Assembly (NCBI GenBank): GCA_013036995.1
Contig: JAAOXG010000041.1
Coordinates: 1 to 64,000, forward strand
Direction: 5' to 3'
Origin: Lacrimispora defluvii
GTDB taxonomy: Bacteria; Bacillota; Clostridia; Lachnospirales; Lachnospiraceae
Length of the DNA stretch: 64,000 nucleotides
This document shows, piece by piece, positions 1 through 8,418 of this stretch. A program made the translations under genes and the position numbers. Position 1 is the stretch's first letter; every line of letters starts with the position of its first letter. The notes beneath the pieces were generated by a model. It was given only the letters and a program-made list of their open reading frames with translations, had not been told where the DNA came from and did not search any database.

Positions 1-4
1 TCAT
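1..4 (-). CDS. Start codon of a divergent gene (off window)
   Basis: On the minus strand an ATG lies at 4-2, preceded by GGAGG at 13-9 with four bases between. Only the start of the gene is inside the window, so its product is unknown. It is divergent from the LysR-type gene, the usual arrangement for a LysR regulator and its target. Confidence 0.45.
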
Positions 5-41
5 GAGCCCTCCGGTTTTTATGATTTTGTGTAGTAACTTA

Positions 42-47
42 ATTATA
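42..47 (-). promoter_or_regulatory. -10 box of the divergent gene
   Basis: A perfect TATAAT reads on the minus strand about 40 bases upstream of the ATG at 4-2. No good -35 hexamer lies 17 bases upstream, which would fit an activator-dependent promoter. A short dyad (AAACC-ATC-GGTTT, 52-64) sits just upstream. Confidence 0.45.
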
Positions 48-109
48 CCAAAACCATCGGTTTCATGCTATTTTTATGCCAGTTATTATTGAATTTTCAA
101 GGTGCATAG

Positions 110-125
110 GCACTTATTTAAGTGC
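110..125. promoter_or_regulatory. Palindrome in LysR intergenic region
   Basis: A perfect 7-bp inverted repeat with a 2-bp centre (GCACTTA-TT-TAAGTGC) lies 13 bases upstream of the LysR start region. A LysR regulator commonly binds such a dyad between itself and a divergent target. The binding role is inferred from position. Confidence 0.45.
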
Positions 126-138
126 GAAGTTTGAGATT

Positions 139-1001
139 ATGAACTGTACAAGGTTTTTTATCATGTTGCCGCTACACTTAGCTTTTCTGAGGCCTCCAAA
201 CAGCTCTTTATTTCCCAGTCTGCAGTCAGCCAGTCAGTCAAGGTACTGGAGAAGAAATTAAACCAGACACTCTTTATCAGAAGCACCAAGAAGGTTCAGC
301 TCACTCCCGAAGGGGAGATTCTTTTAAAGCACATCGAGCCTGCTATAAATCTGATCCAAAAGGGAGAAAATCAGCTATTAGAAGCCAATACCTTAAACGG
401 AGGCCAGCTGCGCATCGGAGCCAGTGATACCATTTGCCGCTACTTTCTGGTTCCCTATTTAAACAGATTCCACAAAGCCTACCCCAATGTGCACATTAAG
501 GTTACCAACCAGACATCCATTGAATGCGCTCATCTGCTGGCCAATGGTCAGGTAGATTTCATCATCACCAATTATCCCAACTCCGGTCTTCTCAGTTCCC
601 AGAAATTCCGGGTGATCAATGAATTTTCAGATGTATTTGTGGCTAATCAGGAATACTTTCCATTAAAAGGGGAGACCGTTAATCTTCAGAAGCTTCAGAC
701 CTATCCCATTCTTATGCTGGACCGGAAAAGCACCACAAGTGAATTTCTTCACCATATGTTCCAGAAGGAGCAGCTGGATTTAGTTCCTGAAATTGAATTA
801 AGCAGCAACGATCTTCTAATCGATCTGGCTCGGATCGGACTTGGAATCGCTTTTGTTCCTGATTTCTGCATTCCTAATAATGACAGGGACTTATTTCAGG
901 TAAGGCTGACAGAAAAACTGCCTACACGCCAGATGGTTGTGGCCTATAATGAAAATATACCCGTTTCTCAGGCTTCCAGACAATTTATGGACATGCTCTG
1001 A
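139..1001 (+). pseudogene. LysR-family regulator, frame broken at start codon
   Basis: The frame that ends at 1001 encodes a normal LysR protein: a winged HTH (SFSEASKQLFISQSAVSQ, about 180-233), the linker helix and a substrate-binding effector domain. It reads back to a stop at 132-134 with no ATG, GTG or TTG before 489, which lies well inside the effector domain. An ATG at 139 is one base out of frame: restoring one base right after it would give M-E/K-L-Y-K-V-F-Y, a typical LysR N-terminus, and a protein of about 287 residues, the usual family length. The gene is therefore either inactivated by a 1-nt deletion at codon 2, started from a non-canonical codon, or affected by a sequence error. 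Translation from GTG 489 would give only a fragment without the HTH. Confidence 0.75.
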
Positions 1002-1012
1002 TACAAAACCCC

Positions 1013-1047
1013 GCTGCCGGCTGATCCTTCCGGCAGCTTTTTATTTT
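1013..1047 (+). terminator. Terminator after the LysR gene
   Basis: An 8-bp GC-rich stem (GCTGCCGG / CCGGCAGC, 1013-1020 and 1030-1037) is followed by TTTTTATTTT. On the other strand GGGGTTTT follows the stem, so it may also end the convergent acetyltransferase transcript. Confidence 0.85.
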
Positions 1048-1051
1048 CACT

Positions 1052-1561
1052 TCATTTATCATAAACCATCAGGTAGATCCCCCACTTTTCCTCTTCAAAG
1101 GCAAAATCTTCTTTTTTAAACTGCTCTTCGTAAAATCCCACTTTCTCATAGCATCGTTTTGCTCCGGGATTGCAGTCAAATACATTTAGTGTGATTCGTT
1201 CCATTCCCAGGAATTCTTTCGCATACCCCACTGCAAGAGTAACCATCTGTCCTCCCAGTCCCTGCCCCCGCAGACTCTGGTCAATGACGATGAAACCAAG
1301 ATGAACGCTCTTCTTTTCATAATCCACTCGGGACATACGGAAACTCCCCACCGGAATTCCCTTTTCATTTAATGCGGTAAAAGCGAAGGAACGGGAATCC
1401 TTTTCCAGTTCCTTGTAATACTGCTCCAGCTGTTCAGCTGAAAGTGGAAATGAAAAATGATCTCTGCACCACATACCAAGCATACGGCGGTCTGTGAGCC
1501 AGTTTAGCAGATACGTTCCATCCTCTTTTTTATACGGTCTTAATCTAAGTGTGTTTTTCAT
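1052..1561 (-). CDS. GNAT-family N-acetyltransferase
   Basis: 169 residues, about the usual size of a RimJ/RimL-like single-domain GNAT acetyltransferase. It transfers an acetyl group from acetyl-CoA to an amine. The acetyl-CoA pyrophosphate loop is visible as QSLRGQGLGGQMV (about residues 94-106), followed by the C-terminal N-P-G-A-K-R-C-Y-E-K-V-G-F motif typical of the RimL branch. The start overlaps the last 17 bases of the upstream helicase gene, and a GGAGGAG ribosome binding site lies inside the helicase 3' end, so the two are probably translationally coupled. The substrate cannot be read from sequence; a protein N-terminus, antibiotic or small amine are all possible. Confidence 0.85.
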   Translation of the reverse strand: MKNTLRLRPYKKEDGTYLLNWLTDRRMLGMWCRDHFSFPLSAEQLEQYYKELEKDSRSFAFTALNEKGIPVGSFRMSRVDYEKKSVHLGFIVIDQSLRGQGLGGQMVTLAVGYAKEFLGMERITLNVFDCNPGAKRCYEKVGFYEEQFKKEDFAFEEEKWGIYLMVYDK

Positions 1562-3941
1562 CCTCTTTCTCCTCCACTAACCGGCTGTCCCAGAACTGTC
1601 TGGCAACCTCTTTGGCACTCTTTAATTTCACTTCATAAAAGCTGTCCCATTCTCGGGGAAACAGCGCCAGATATTCAGGCCGGGTAAAACGTTCGTCTAA
1701 AAGGGCGATGATTCCCTCATCCCTGGCTGTACGGATTACTCTTCCGGCTGCCTGCATGACCTTATTCATGCCAGGATACTGATAAGCATAATCAAAACCT
1801 TTGGAAGACTTTTCTTCAAAATAATTTTTCAAGATCTCCTGTTCCGTACAGACCATGGGGAGTCCGGTTCCTACGATGATCACACCAATCAGTCTCTCCT
1901 CCTTTAAATCAATTCCTTCGGAGAAGACACCTCCCATCACACACAGTCCTACAAAGGAATCATCCCGCTCTCTGGAAAATTCCATTAAGAACTCCTCTCT
2001 TTCCTGCTCGTTCATATGAGATGCCTGTGCATAACAGGTAACAGAATCCCCATCACAGATCCGTTCCGGCAAAATAGTCTCTATTTCTTTTAAATACTGA
2101 TAAGATGGAAGAAAAACCATATAATTTCCTACTCTCGCAGATACGATCTTACTGATGTAATCTGCCACCTTCCGGTATTCATTTCGGTTTCTTCTTGTGT
2201 AACGGCTGCTTACATCTGTGCCTACCATCAAAAGACGCTTATCCTGATCAAAGGGTGAATGGGCATAGACAGCATATTCCTCCTGATCTCCGCTTAGCAG
2301 CTCCTTATAATAGGAAACCGGAAGAAGGGTTGCTGAAAAAAATACGGTGCTGTTTCCTTTTTTCAGACACTCCTGCAGATTCTTAGACGGGTTTACGCAG
2401 AAAAACCTTAGCATAAAGCGTCCGTCGGACATGAGTTCCGTATAGATCCTGTAATTCTCATCAAGCCGGTCATAAATGTTTAGAAGCTTCCTTAAATCAA
2501 AGAAGAAATCCAGTACCAGATCCCTGTCTCCAAATTCGGAATTTTTCTCCATAAACAGTTCCATTTCCCCAAATAAACTCATGACACTGGTAATAAAGAA
2601 ACGGACGTCTTCCAAAATGTGATACCCCTCACACTGGCGTTTCATTTCCAGCAGTTCTTTGTTGCACCGGTCAAGCAAACGGCCTATTTTTTCGTTCATG
2701 GGCTTTATAATCTTTTTAATAAGAAGAAAGTCCTCTTTCCAGACCGCTGCACTGTACATTTCCCTGGCTCTTGGAACCAGGTTATGGGCCTCATCCACCA
2801 GAAATATATACTCTCCTGTGACTCCTTCTGAGAAATATCGTTTCAACCGGACATCAGGGTCAAAAACGTAATTATAATCACAGATGACCCCATCCACCCA
2901 GTTACTGATATCCAGGCACAATTCAAAAGGACAGACACGAAATTCTGTGGCATAACGCAATATTACATCTCTGGTAATACCAAATTCCTTATGAATGATA
3001 TCATAGACACAATCACCTACACGGTCAAAATGTCCCTTGGCATAGGGACAGGCATCGGGATTGCATTCGGGCTTTTCCAGAAAGCAGAGTTTTTCTTTGG
3101 CTGTAATGGTGACGGTACTGAAATAAAGGCCTTTATTTCTTAGAATATCAAAGGATTCTTCCGCAACTCCCCTTGTAATGGTTTTTGCCGTCAAATAAAA
3201 GAGCTTATCCCCCAGCCCCTCTCCAATGGACTTAACAGCCGGAAAAACAGTGGAAAGAGTCTTCCCGATTCCGGTGGGAGCCTGAATGAATAAATTCCGT
3301 TTTCTTTGAATGCTGCGAAAAACGGATACCGCCAATTCCCGCTGTCCCTGGCGGTAGGGATATGGAAACTCCAGTTCCCGGATTGACTCATCTCTTCTGA
3401 TTCCATGAATGTATAAATACCTGGCCCATTTCACATATTCATGGATCAGTCCCTGAAACCAGGCCTCCAGCTCTTCAAAGGATTTTTCTGTCTGGAAGCG
3501 GCGGATCTCTTCTGTCTCTATATTGCAGTAGGTCACCTGCATGACTGCCCCGTCCCTCTGCTTATCAAAGCAGTAAAAGTAACCGTAACACATAACCTGG
3601 GCCAGATGAACGGGAAAGGGCTCCTCCAGATAGGACAAATCCATATAGATTCCTTTGATTTCATCTATGATCAGCTCGTCCGGTTTATCAATGATTCCAT
3701 CCGCTCTTCCTTCCACCAGAATCTGAAACTGATCTTCCTCTACCACATGTTTTAATGTTACCTCGGCTTTATAATCGGCTCCCATTCGGCGCTGAATCTT
3801 TCTGTGAATCCGGCTGCCTTCCTGCATGGCATTCTTCTCCGCAGCAAAATTATGGCGGTTATCCAGGTCTCCGGAACGCAGCACAAATTCCACCAGATTC
3901 CTGACGGATATGCTTAAAATCTTTTTTTCTTCCTGCTCCAT
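1545..3941 (-). CDS. PD-(D/E)XK nuclease fused to XPD/DinG-type helicase
   Basis: 798 residues. The N-terminal ~175 residues look like a RecB/Cas4-type PD-(D/E)XK nuclease: GRADG with D81, an I-I-D-E-I-K-G strand (D93, E94, K96) and Q115 in H-L-A-Q-V-M-C-Y-G-Y. The rest is a superfamily 2 helicase of the XPD/DinG group: Walker A APTGIGKT (221-228), DEAH (383-386) and a C-terminal helicase lobe with a G-R-V-I-R motif. Between motifs I and II lie cysteines 286, 293, 298, 311, 337 and 342, some of which should bind a 4Fe-4S cluster as in XPD. It probably unwinds and processes DNA during repair. The ribosome binding site is a strong AAGGAGG. The acetyltransferase gene follows with overlap. The exact pathway is not deducible here. 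Confidence 0.85.
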   Translation of the reverse strand: MEQEEKKILSISVRNLVEFVLRSGDLDNRHNFAAEKNAMQEGSRIHRKIQRRMGADYKAEVTLKHVVEEDQFQILVEGRADGIIDKPDELIIDEIKGIYMDLSYLEEPFPVHLAQVMCYGYFYCFDKQRDGAVMQVTYCNIETEEIRRFQTEKSFEELEAWFQGLIHEYVKWARYLYIHGIRRDESIRELEFPYPYRQGQRELAVSVFRSIQRKRNLFIQAPTGIGKTLSTVFPAVKSIGEGLGDKLFYLTAKTITRGVAEESFDILRNKGLYFSTVTITAKEKLCFLEKPECNPDACPYAKGHFDRVGDCVYDIIHKEFGITRDVILRYATEFRVCPFELCLDISNWVDGVICDYNYVFDPDVRLKRYFSEGVTGEYIFLVDEAHNLVPRAREMYSAAVWKEDFLLIKKIIKPMNEKIGRLLDRCNKELLEMKRQCEGYHILEDVRFFITSVMSLFGEMELFMEKNSEFGDRDLVLDFFFDLRKLLNIYDRLDENYRIYTELMSDGRFMLRFFCVNPSKNLQECLKKGNSTVFFSATLLPVSYYKELLSGDQEEYAVYAHSPFDQDKRLLMVGTDVSSRYTRRNRNEYRKVADYISKIVSARVGNYMVFLPSYQYLKEIETILPERICDGDSVTCYAQASHMNEQEREEFLMEFSRERDDSFVGLCVMGGVFSEGIDLKEERLIGVIIVGTGLPMVCTEQEILKNYFEEKSSKGFDYAYQYPGMNKVMQAAGRVIRTARDEGIIALLDERFTRPEYLALFPREWDSFYEVKLKSAKEVARQFWDSRLVEEKEDEKHT

Positions 3942-3983
3942 TCCGGTTCCTCCTTCTTACAATTGATATACCCCGTCCGCGAT

Positions 3984-4021
3984 GAAAAAAGGGAACTGCA
4001 TACCATATGGCTGCAATTCCC
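3984..4021 (-). terminator. Terminator after HPr-like gene
   Basis: A 10-bp stem with one mismatch (3991-4000 with 4012-4021) is followed on the minus strand by TTTTTT. It lies 22 bases past the stop of the HPr-like gene and upstream of the helicase gene, so the two are separate transcription units. Confidence 0.85.
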
Positions 4022-4042
4022 TCTTTCACGTTGCTTTATTGT

Positions 4043-4285
4043 TTATGCTGCTGAGCTGTTTTCCGGAGCTAATTTTTTTAAGTATTTTTCAAATTCTGCA
4101 TCTGCTCCGTTTAACTGAACAGTAAGAATCTGGGATAAATCCAAGCTTAAAACACCTAATATAGACTTTGCGTCAATAATCACTCGATTGTAAAATACGT
4201 CTATGTCGAAATTACACCTGGAAGCAGCAGCAACAAACATTTTGGCCTCAGCAACTGTTGGCAATATAATCTTAAACTGTTTCAT
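4043..4285 (-). CDS. HPr-like protein without the phospho-histidine
   Basis: 80 residues with the HPr fold pattern. The regulatory-serine region is well kept (DAKSILGVLSLD, Ser41 equivalent to Ser46 of HPr), followed by the usual I-L-T-V-Q-L-N-G-A-D-A strand. The active-site stretch that normally reads G-I/L-H-A-R-P is replaced by LPTVAEAKMF, and the whole protein contains no histidine, so it cannot carry phosphate from enzyme I at His15. This resembles Bacillus Crh, which keeps Ser46 but lacks His15 and acts in CcpA-dependent catabolite repression. A regulatory role is therefore more likely than transport. It is a single-gene unit with a near-consensus promoter and its own terminator; the ribosome binding site is AGGGAG. 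Confidence 0.8.
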   Translation of the reverse strand: MKQFKIILPTVAEAKMFVAAASRCNFDIDVFYNRVIIDAKSILGVLSLDLSQILTVQLNGADAEFEKYLKKLAPENSSAA

Positions 4286-4320
4286 GAGCAGACTCCCTTT
4301 TCTATAATAGCTATGAAGTA

Positions 4321-4349
4321 CTTATAACATGTTTGACGGCATTTGTCAA
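4321..4349 (-). promoter_or_regulatory. Promoter of the HPr-like gene
   Basis: Minus-strand TTGACA (4349-4344) and TATAAG (4326-4321) are separated by exactly 17 bp. The predicted start site lies about 30 bases before the ATG at 4285, giving a short leader. This is a strong sigma-A type promoter. Confidence 0.75.
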
Positions 4350-4681
4350 ATTCTGTTTCATATAAGATTATATTGCATGTTTTTGTGCATTATTTGTAAT
4401 TCCCACAAAAAAAGTCCATGAGAATTAAGCATCTTTTTACTAAGACAAATTATTTAGAAGGAGTTTTCTTTGCATCGCCCTTTTTTCATAATTCAAATTC
4501 ACTATTTTTATGATAAATTTTTATCAAAAACGCCAAACAAGCCGCCTGGCATTTAAGCGGATTTATAAATTCATTTTACCACAATCAATTATGTATGAAC
4601 AGCAGAATAAAATTTTATTTTGCTGAATCTCCTTTTTCTGCTGATCCTATTCTCAAATTTTTTATTTTTTTCAAAAAACTG
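4350..4681. other. AT-rich intergenic stretch, nothing assignable
   Basis: About 330 bases of AT-rich DNA between the HPr-like promoter and the tRNA promoter. I see only a weak CCGC/GCGG stem near 4540 and a 29-codon TTG-started frame at 4470 behind an AAGGAG. I find no convincing gene or RNA. Confidence 0.5.
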
Positions 4682-4710
4682 TTGCAATATAAAATGTTCT
4701 ATGCTATACT
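4682..4710 (+). promoter_or_regulatory. Promoter of tRNA-Trp
   Basis: TTGCAA (4682-4687) and TATACT (4705-4710) with a 17-bp spacer lie 38 bases upstream of the mature tRNA, as expected for a monocistronic tRNA gene. Confidence 0.75.
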
Positions 4711-4747
4711 TTCAAAGTGCTCGGGTGAGCAGGTAATTCAACCATAT

Positions 4748-4818
4748 AGGGGAATAGTTCAATGGTAGAGCAACGGTCTCCAAAACCGTAAATGGGGGTT
4801 CGAGCCCCTCTTCCCCTG
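4748..4818 (+). tRNA. tRNA-Trp (anticodon CCA)
   Basis: A complete cloverleaf of 71 bases. The acceptor stem is AGGGGAA (4748-4754) with TTCCCCT (4811-4817) and discriminator G at 4818. The anticodon stem ACGGT/ACCGT (4773-4777, 4785-4789) closes the loop CTCCAAA, giving anticodon CCA at 4780-4782. The T loop contains GTTCGAG. The 3' CCA is not encoded (CTA follows), so it must be added after transcription. Confidence 0.95.
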
Positions 4819-4828
4819 CTAATTTTAA

Positions 4829-4899
4829 AGGAGTGTTGCAAAATGATCTGAGATCTTTATGATCTCACTTCAGCAAGCAACGCTCCTGTTCTTTTTTAT
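4829..4899 (+). terminator. Terminator of the tRNA-Trp transcript
   Basis: An 11-bp outer stem (4829-4839 with 4877-4887) encloses a second 7-bp hairpin (TGAGATC/GATCTCA, 4849-4867). The outer stem is followed by GTTCTTTTTT. The long two-part hairpin starts only ten bases after the tRNA. Confidence 0.85.
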
Positions 4900-4900
4900 A

Positions 4901-4943
4901 AAAAATCAGTTGGCCTATCCTAACGATAGTTCAACTGATTTTT
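4901..4943. terminator. Second hairpin with A/T flanks
   Basis: A perfect 12-bp inverted repeat (4901-4912 with 4932-4943) begins with AAAAA and ends with TTTTT, so it could stop transcription from either side. An inner CTATC/GATAG pair (near 4914-4928) extends it. It is a backup terminator in front of the sensor kinase gene, whose own promoter must lie between here and 5021. Confidence 0.7.
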
Positions 4944-5020
4944 GCTGTTGTAATAAATTTGCTATATGAGTCGTAATTCTTTAATAGAGATATGGGGTAA
5001 CGTTTAAAGGGTGGGTATGT

Positions 5021-6835
5021 ATGAGTAAGAAACGATTCATGGATATTTTTACTAAGATCCGGGTGCAGAAGCAATTGTACCTGTTCTTTTTTATCGCCAT
5101 TTTTATTCCTATCACAACGGTAGGCAGTTATCTCATCTATCATACCCGAACCCAATTATTTGACCATTATTCCAAACAGACTTATTCCGATAATCTCCGG
5201 GTAAAATCCCTGATTCTGGATTTAACAGAAAACATCTACAACAAATCCCAGATCCTGGTCTCTGACCAGAATTTAATTACACGTTTAAACACCAGATACT
5301 CTGCGGACAGCGAAAGTAAATCAGCCATAAGCACTTATAAGGGGATTGATACACTTCTTTCTGGTGATGCCTCCCTCCATGACATTGCTGTGTACACCTT
5401 TAATACCACCATTGCAGACAGCCCGCACATCCATCCCATTACGGACAATCTCCAGATCCAGCCCTGGTTTAAACGCGCTTCCTCGTCCGTCACCCCATTC
5501 TGGACAGTGGAGTTAGAGAAAAGTGAACGCTACAACACCGAAAAGCGCAATCTCTGCCTGTATACCCGCATCTTCCTTCCCCAGATTCACAGTTATGCCA
5601 TCTTAAAGCTTACCGTCAGTAATAACCACATTCGAAACCGCATTGAAAACAGCTCCATGCATACAGTCATATGGCTCAATGACGGCAGCATATTTTATAC
5701 CAGTGACAGACAGGTGAGAACCCCCGGACTGGTAAGATACGGGGGTCTGGGCACAAGCAGCTATACAGGCACTTATAAAGGAAAAATAGCATTAGAAAAC
5801 GGAACCGTTATCGGCTGCGTTTCCTCCCTCTCTCCCGCCTACTGCGAAGACAGCTTTTACATGGCCTCCCTAAGCTATGACGGATACCCATATTTAAACC
5901 GGATCAGCAGTACTTATCTGGCAATCCTGGGATTAGTGCTGATTATCACCAGCATGTTTATCTTTGTATTTTCCCATTACTTCAGTCTCCGTATCATTAC
6001 ACTTCGGGAATGCATGCACAGGGCCAGTCAGGGTAATTATGAAATAGCGGACAACTTTCACGGCGAAGATGAAATTTCTGATGTATTTTGTGATTTAAAG
6101 CTGATGATCCATGAGATTCTTAATAAAGAGACTTCCGTCTATCAGGCACAGCTTAAAACCCAGGACTTAATCAACAAACAGCAACAGATGGAATTTAAAA
6201 TGCTTTCCAGCCAGATCAATCCTCACTTTCTCTACAATACACTGGAGACCATACGTATGCGTTCATTAAAGGCAGGCAACTTAGAAGTGGCTAATGCAAT
6301 AAAGCTCTTAGGCAAATCCATGCGTTATGTACTGGAAAACACTTCCACTTCAGTAACCTCCCTTTCCCATGAGCTGGACTATATTGAAACCTACTTAAGC
6401 ATTCAGAAGCTGAGATTTCACGATCGCATCAATTATTCCCTGAAAATATGCCCTCATCTAGATCCTAAGGATTACCAGATTATGCCGCTGCTTTTACAGC
6501 CCATTGTTGAAAATGCGCTCCTGCACGGACTGGAGGAGGTAGAACAAAACGGAAAAATTATCCTGAAAATCAGCCTGATAAACGAATTACTCTGCATTCA
6601 TATATTTGATAATGGCTGCGGTATGACGCCTGAGGAGCTTAAGCTGTTAAACCAGTCAATTCACCTTCCCCCCAGTAACTCCTCCCATGGAATCGGACTT
6701 TATAATATCAACCAGAGAATCCAGCTATATTATGGATTTGAATACGGTCTTAGTATTAAAAGTAAAAAATCAATGGGAACCCTGGTAACCATGGTGATTC
6801 CTGCAAAAACGATACAGGAGGTAATAAAAAAATGA
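5021..6835 (+). CDS. YesM-type sensor histidine kinase
   Basis: 604 residues. A short cytoplasmic tail is followed by transmembrane segment 1 (about 19-40), an extracytoplasmic sensor region (about 41-297), transmembrane segment 2 (about 298-320), a HAMP-like linker, and the His_kinase domain with the phospho-accepting H402 in INPHFLYNTLETIR. The HATPase_c domain shows NALLHG (N box), D-N-G-C-G-M (G1) and GIGLYNINQR (G2). This is the family in which the kinase senses a carbohydrate or its loaded binding protein at the cell surface. The next gene, its response regulator, overlaps by 4 bases (ATGA). The facing Lpl-type ABC importer is the likely target. The ribosome binding site is AAAGGGTGG. 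Confidence 0.9.
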   Translation: MSKKRFMDIFTKIRVQKQLYLFFFIAIFIPITTVGSYLIYHTRTQLFDHYSKQTYSDNLRVKSLILDLTENIYNKSQILVSDQNLITRLNTRYSADSESKSAISTYKGIDTLLSGDASLHDIAVYTFNTTIADSPHIHPITDNLQIQPWFKRASSSVTPFWTVELEKSERYNTEKRNLCLYTRIFLPQIHSYAILKLTVSNNHIRNRIENSSMHTVIWLNDGSIFYTSDRQVRTPGLVRYGGLGTSSYTGTYKGKIALENGTVIGCVSSLSPAYCEDSFYMASLSYDGYPYLNRISSTYLAILGLVLIITSMFIFVFSHYFSLRIITLRECMHRASQGNYEIADNFHGEDEISDVFCDLKLMIHEILNKETSVYQAQLKTQDLINKQQQMEFKMLSSQINPHFLYNTLETIRMRSLKAGNLEVANAIKLLGKSMRYVLENTSTSVTSLSHELDYIETYLSIQKLRFHDRINYSLKICPHLDPKDYQIMPLLLQPIVENALLHGLEEVEQNGKIILKISLINELLCIHIFDNGCGMTPEELKLLNQSIHLPPSNSSHGIGLYNINQRIQLYYGFEYGLSIKSKKSMGTLVTMVIPAKTIQEVIKK

Positions 6836-8394
6836 AACTCTTAATCGCTGATGATGAAATAGATGTCAGAGAAGGCATCCGATATCTGCTAAACTGGTCT
6901 TCTCTTGACTATACCATCTGCGGAGAATGTAAAAACGGTCAGGATACTCTGGACCAAATCATAAGATTACAGCCTGACGTTGTGCTGATTGATATACGTA
7001 TGCCCCACTTAAATGGACTGGAGGTAGTAAAACTTGCCAGAGAGAATGGCTTTGCCGGTGTATTCATTATAATCAGCGGTCTTTCTGATTTTTCTTTTGC
7101 ACAGGAAGCCATGCGCTTTGGAGTTACCTGCTATCTCACGAAGCCGATTGATGAGCAGGAACTGGAAAAAGCGGTTCTGGATGCCAGACAGCTGCTTTTA
7201 AATGAACAGGGAAAACAAAAAAGGATGATACAGTACCGGGATCGGGCGAGGGAATCAATTTTACATGATATTCTTCTCAATCAAGCCGGTTATTCCCTGC
7301 TGGACTGCCATGATCTGCAGTTAGATGCCGCCGTTTATCAGGTTGTACTTTATACCAGCTATCAACAGGAGTCTTTTGATACCACCTGGGATTTTGCCGG
7401 AATCCTGCGTCTGGCTAACCACAACCACAATTCCCTGGAGCATATCCGGATTGGAAACAACAACGTTATTATTTTAAAAGGCGATTTTGCTATAAAACGC
7501 TTTGAAGAGCTTGCAGACCATTACATAAGCCAGCCGCAAAAAGGTTCACCTCTGGACGGGTTATTTCTTACTTACGGCCGCCCGGTCTGTTCTATCCAAC
7601 AGATTCATCTATCATACAACGATGCGCAGCAGCTTATGAAACGGCGCTTCTTTTGCAGCTTCAACCAGCATGTGCTGTGCTATAAAGATATGCCGGTGGA
7701 ATTTCAGCCACAGGGATCGGATTTTGTGATGGAAAATACTTATTCGCAGCAACTGTCGGATTATATTCAGTCTGGAAACCGGCATATGATGCTTGAACTT
7801 TTGGAAACGCTTCGCCAGGCACTCTATTGTTCCAGTCTGGAGATTTCAAAAATCAGACATTACCTGGCGGATATCATGATCCAGGTAAAATCCAGTATTA
7901 TTTATGGTTATGGCAATCTTGATACTCTGTTTCCCAATAATGCAGCTATTATTTATACAATTGAAGAAAAATATTATCTCTATGAAATTCTGGACTTTTT
8001 CATTCTTCAGTTTGAGATGTGTATGAATGCCATTGGCTCTCCCACCCGTACCAGTGTATTGGATAATATCCTTCAGTATATCCGTCACAATTATCAGGAA
8101 GATTTAAAACTGGGTACGATTGCGGAGCTGTTTGGCTATAACAGCTCCTACCTTGGAAAAGTTTTCACCAAAACTACAGGAAAGAATTTCAATGTCTACT
8201 TAGATGAAGTGCGGATTGAAAACTCCAGGCGTCTCTTAATGAACGATCATTATAAGGTCTATGAAATCGCAGAAATGGTGGGATATGGAAATGTGGACTA
8301 TTTTCATAAAAAGTTCAAAAAATATACCGGTATCAGCCCGGCAGAATACCGTAGAACCCACGCCGGAGCGGACATGAAAATGTCCGCTCCGTAA
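6832..8394 (+). CDS. YesN-type response regulator, AraC output
   Basis: 520 residues. The N-terminal receiver domain has the acidic pair DDE (7-9), the phospho-acceptor D54 in VLIDIRMP, and the conserved Lys in Y-L-T-K-P. A long middle region of about 270 residues, typical of YesN proteins, follows. The C-terminus is an AraC-type double HTH (about 410-512), ending with the signature GYGNVDYFHKKFKKYTGISPAEYR. It should be phosphorylated by the overlapping upstream kinase and activate transport genes, most plausibly the importer operon that converges on it from 12026. Confidence 0.9.
   Translation: MKLLIADDEIDVREGIRYLLNWSSLDYTICGECKNGQDTLDQIIRLQPDVVLIDIRMPHLNGLEVVKLARENGFAGVFIIISGLSDFSFAQEAMRFGVTCYLTKPIDEQELEKAVLDARQLLLNEQGKQKRMIQYRDRARESILHDILLNQAGYSLLDCHDLQLDAAVYQVVLYTSYQQESFDTTWDFAGILRLANHNHNSLEHIRIGNNNVIILKGDFAIKRFEELADHYISQPQKGSPLDGLFLTYGRPVCSIQQIHLSYNDAQQLMKRRFFCSFNQHVLCYKDMPVEFQPQGSDFVMENTYSQQLSDYIQSGNRHMMLELLETLRQALYCSSLEISKIRHYLADIMIQVKSSIIYGYGNLDTLFPNNAAIIYTIEEKYYLYEILDFFILQFEMCMNAIGSPTRTSVLDNILQYIRHNYQEDLKLGTIAELFGYNSSYLGKVFTKTTGKNFNVYLDEVRIENSRRLLMNDHYKVYEIAEMVGYGNVDYFHKKFKKYTGISPAEYRRTHAGADMKMSAP
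8365..8390. other. Perfect 11-bp hairpin overlapping the yesN-type stop
   Basis: GGAGCGGACAT (8365-8375) pairs fully with ATGTCCGCTCC (8380-8390) around a GAAA (GNRA) tetraloop. It covers the last codons of the response regulator, and a T run (CTTTTTG) appears only after 13 more bases. It probably protects or ends the 3' ends of the two convergent messages rather than acting as a standard terminator. Confidence 0.7.
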
Positions 8395-8418
8395 GACACA
8401 CAGCTTTTTGCAATTATC

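Noticed and set aside
4470-4559. 29-codon TTG-started frame behind AAGGAG in the gap before tRNA-Trp
   Set aside because: Too short, weak start codon, AT-driven composition and no terminator; it could not be told from chance.
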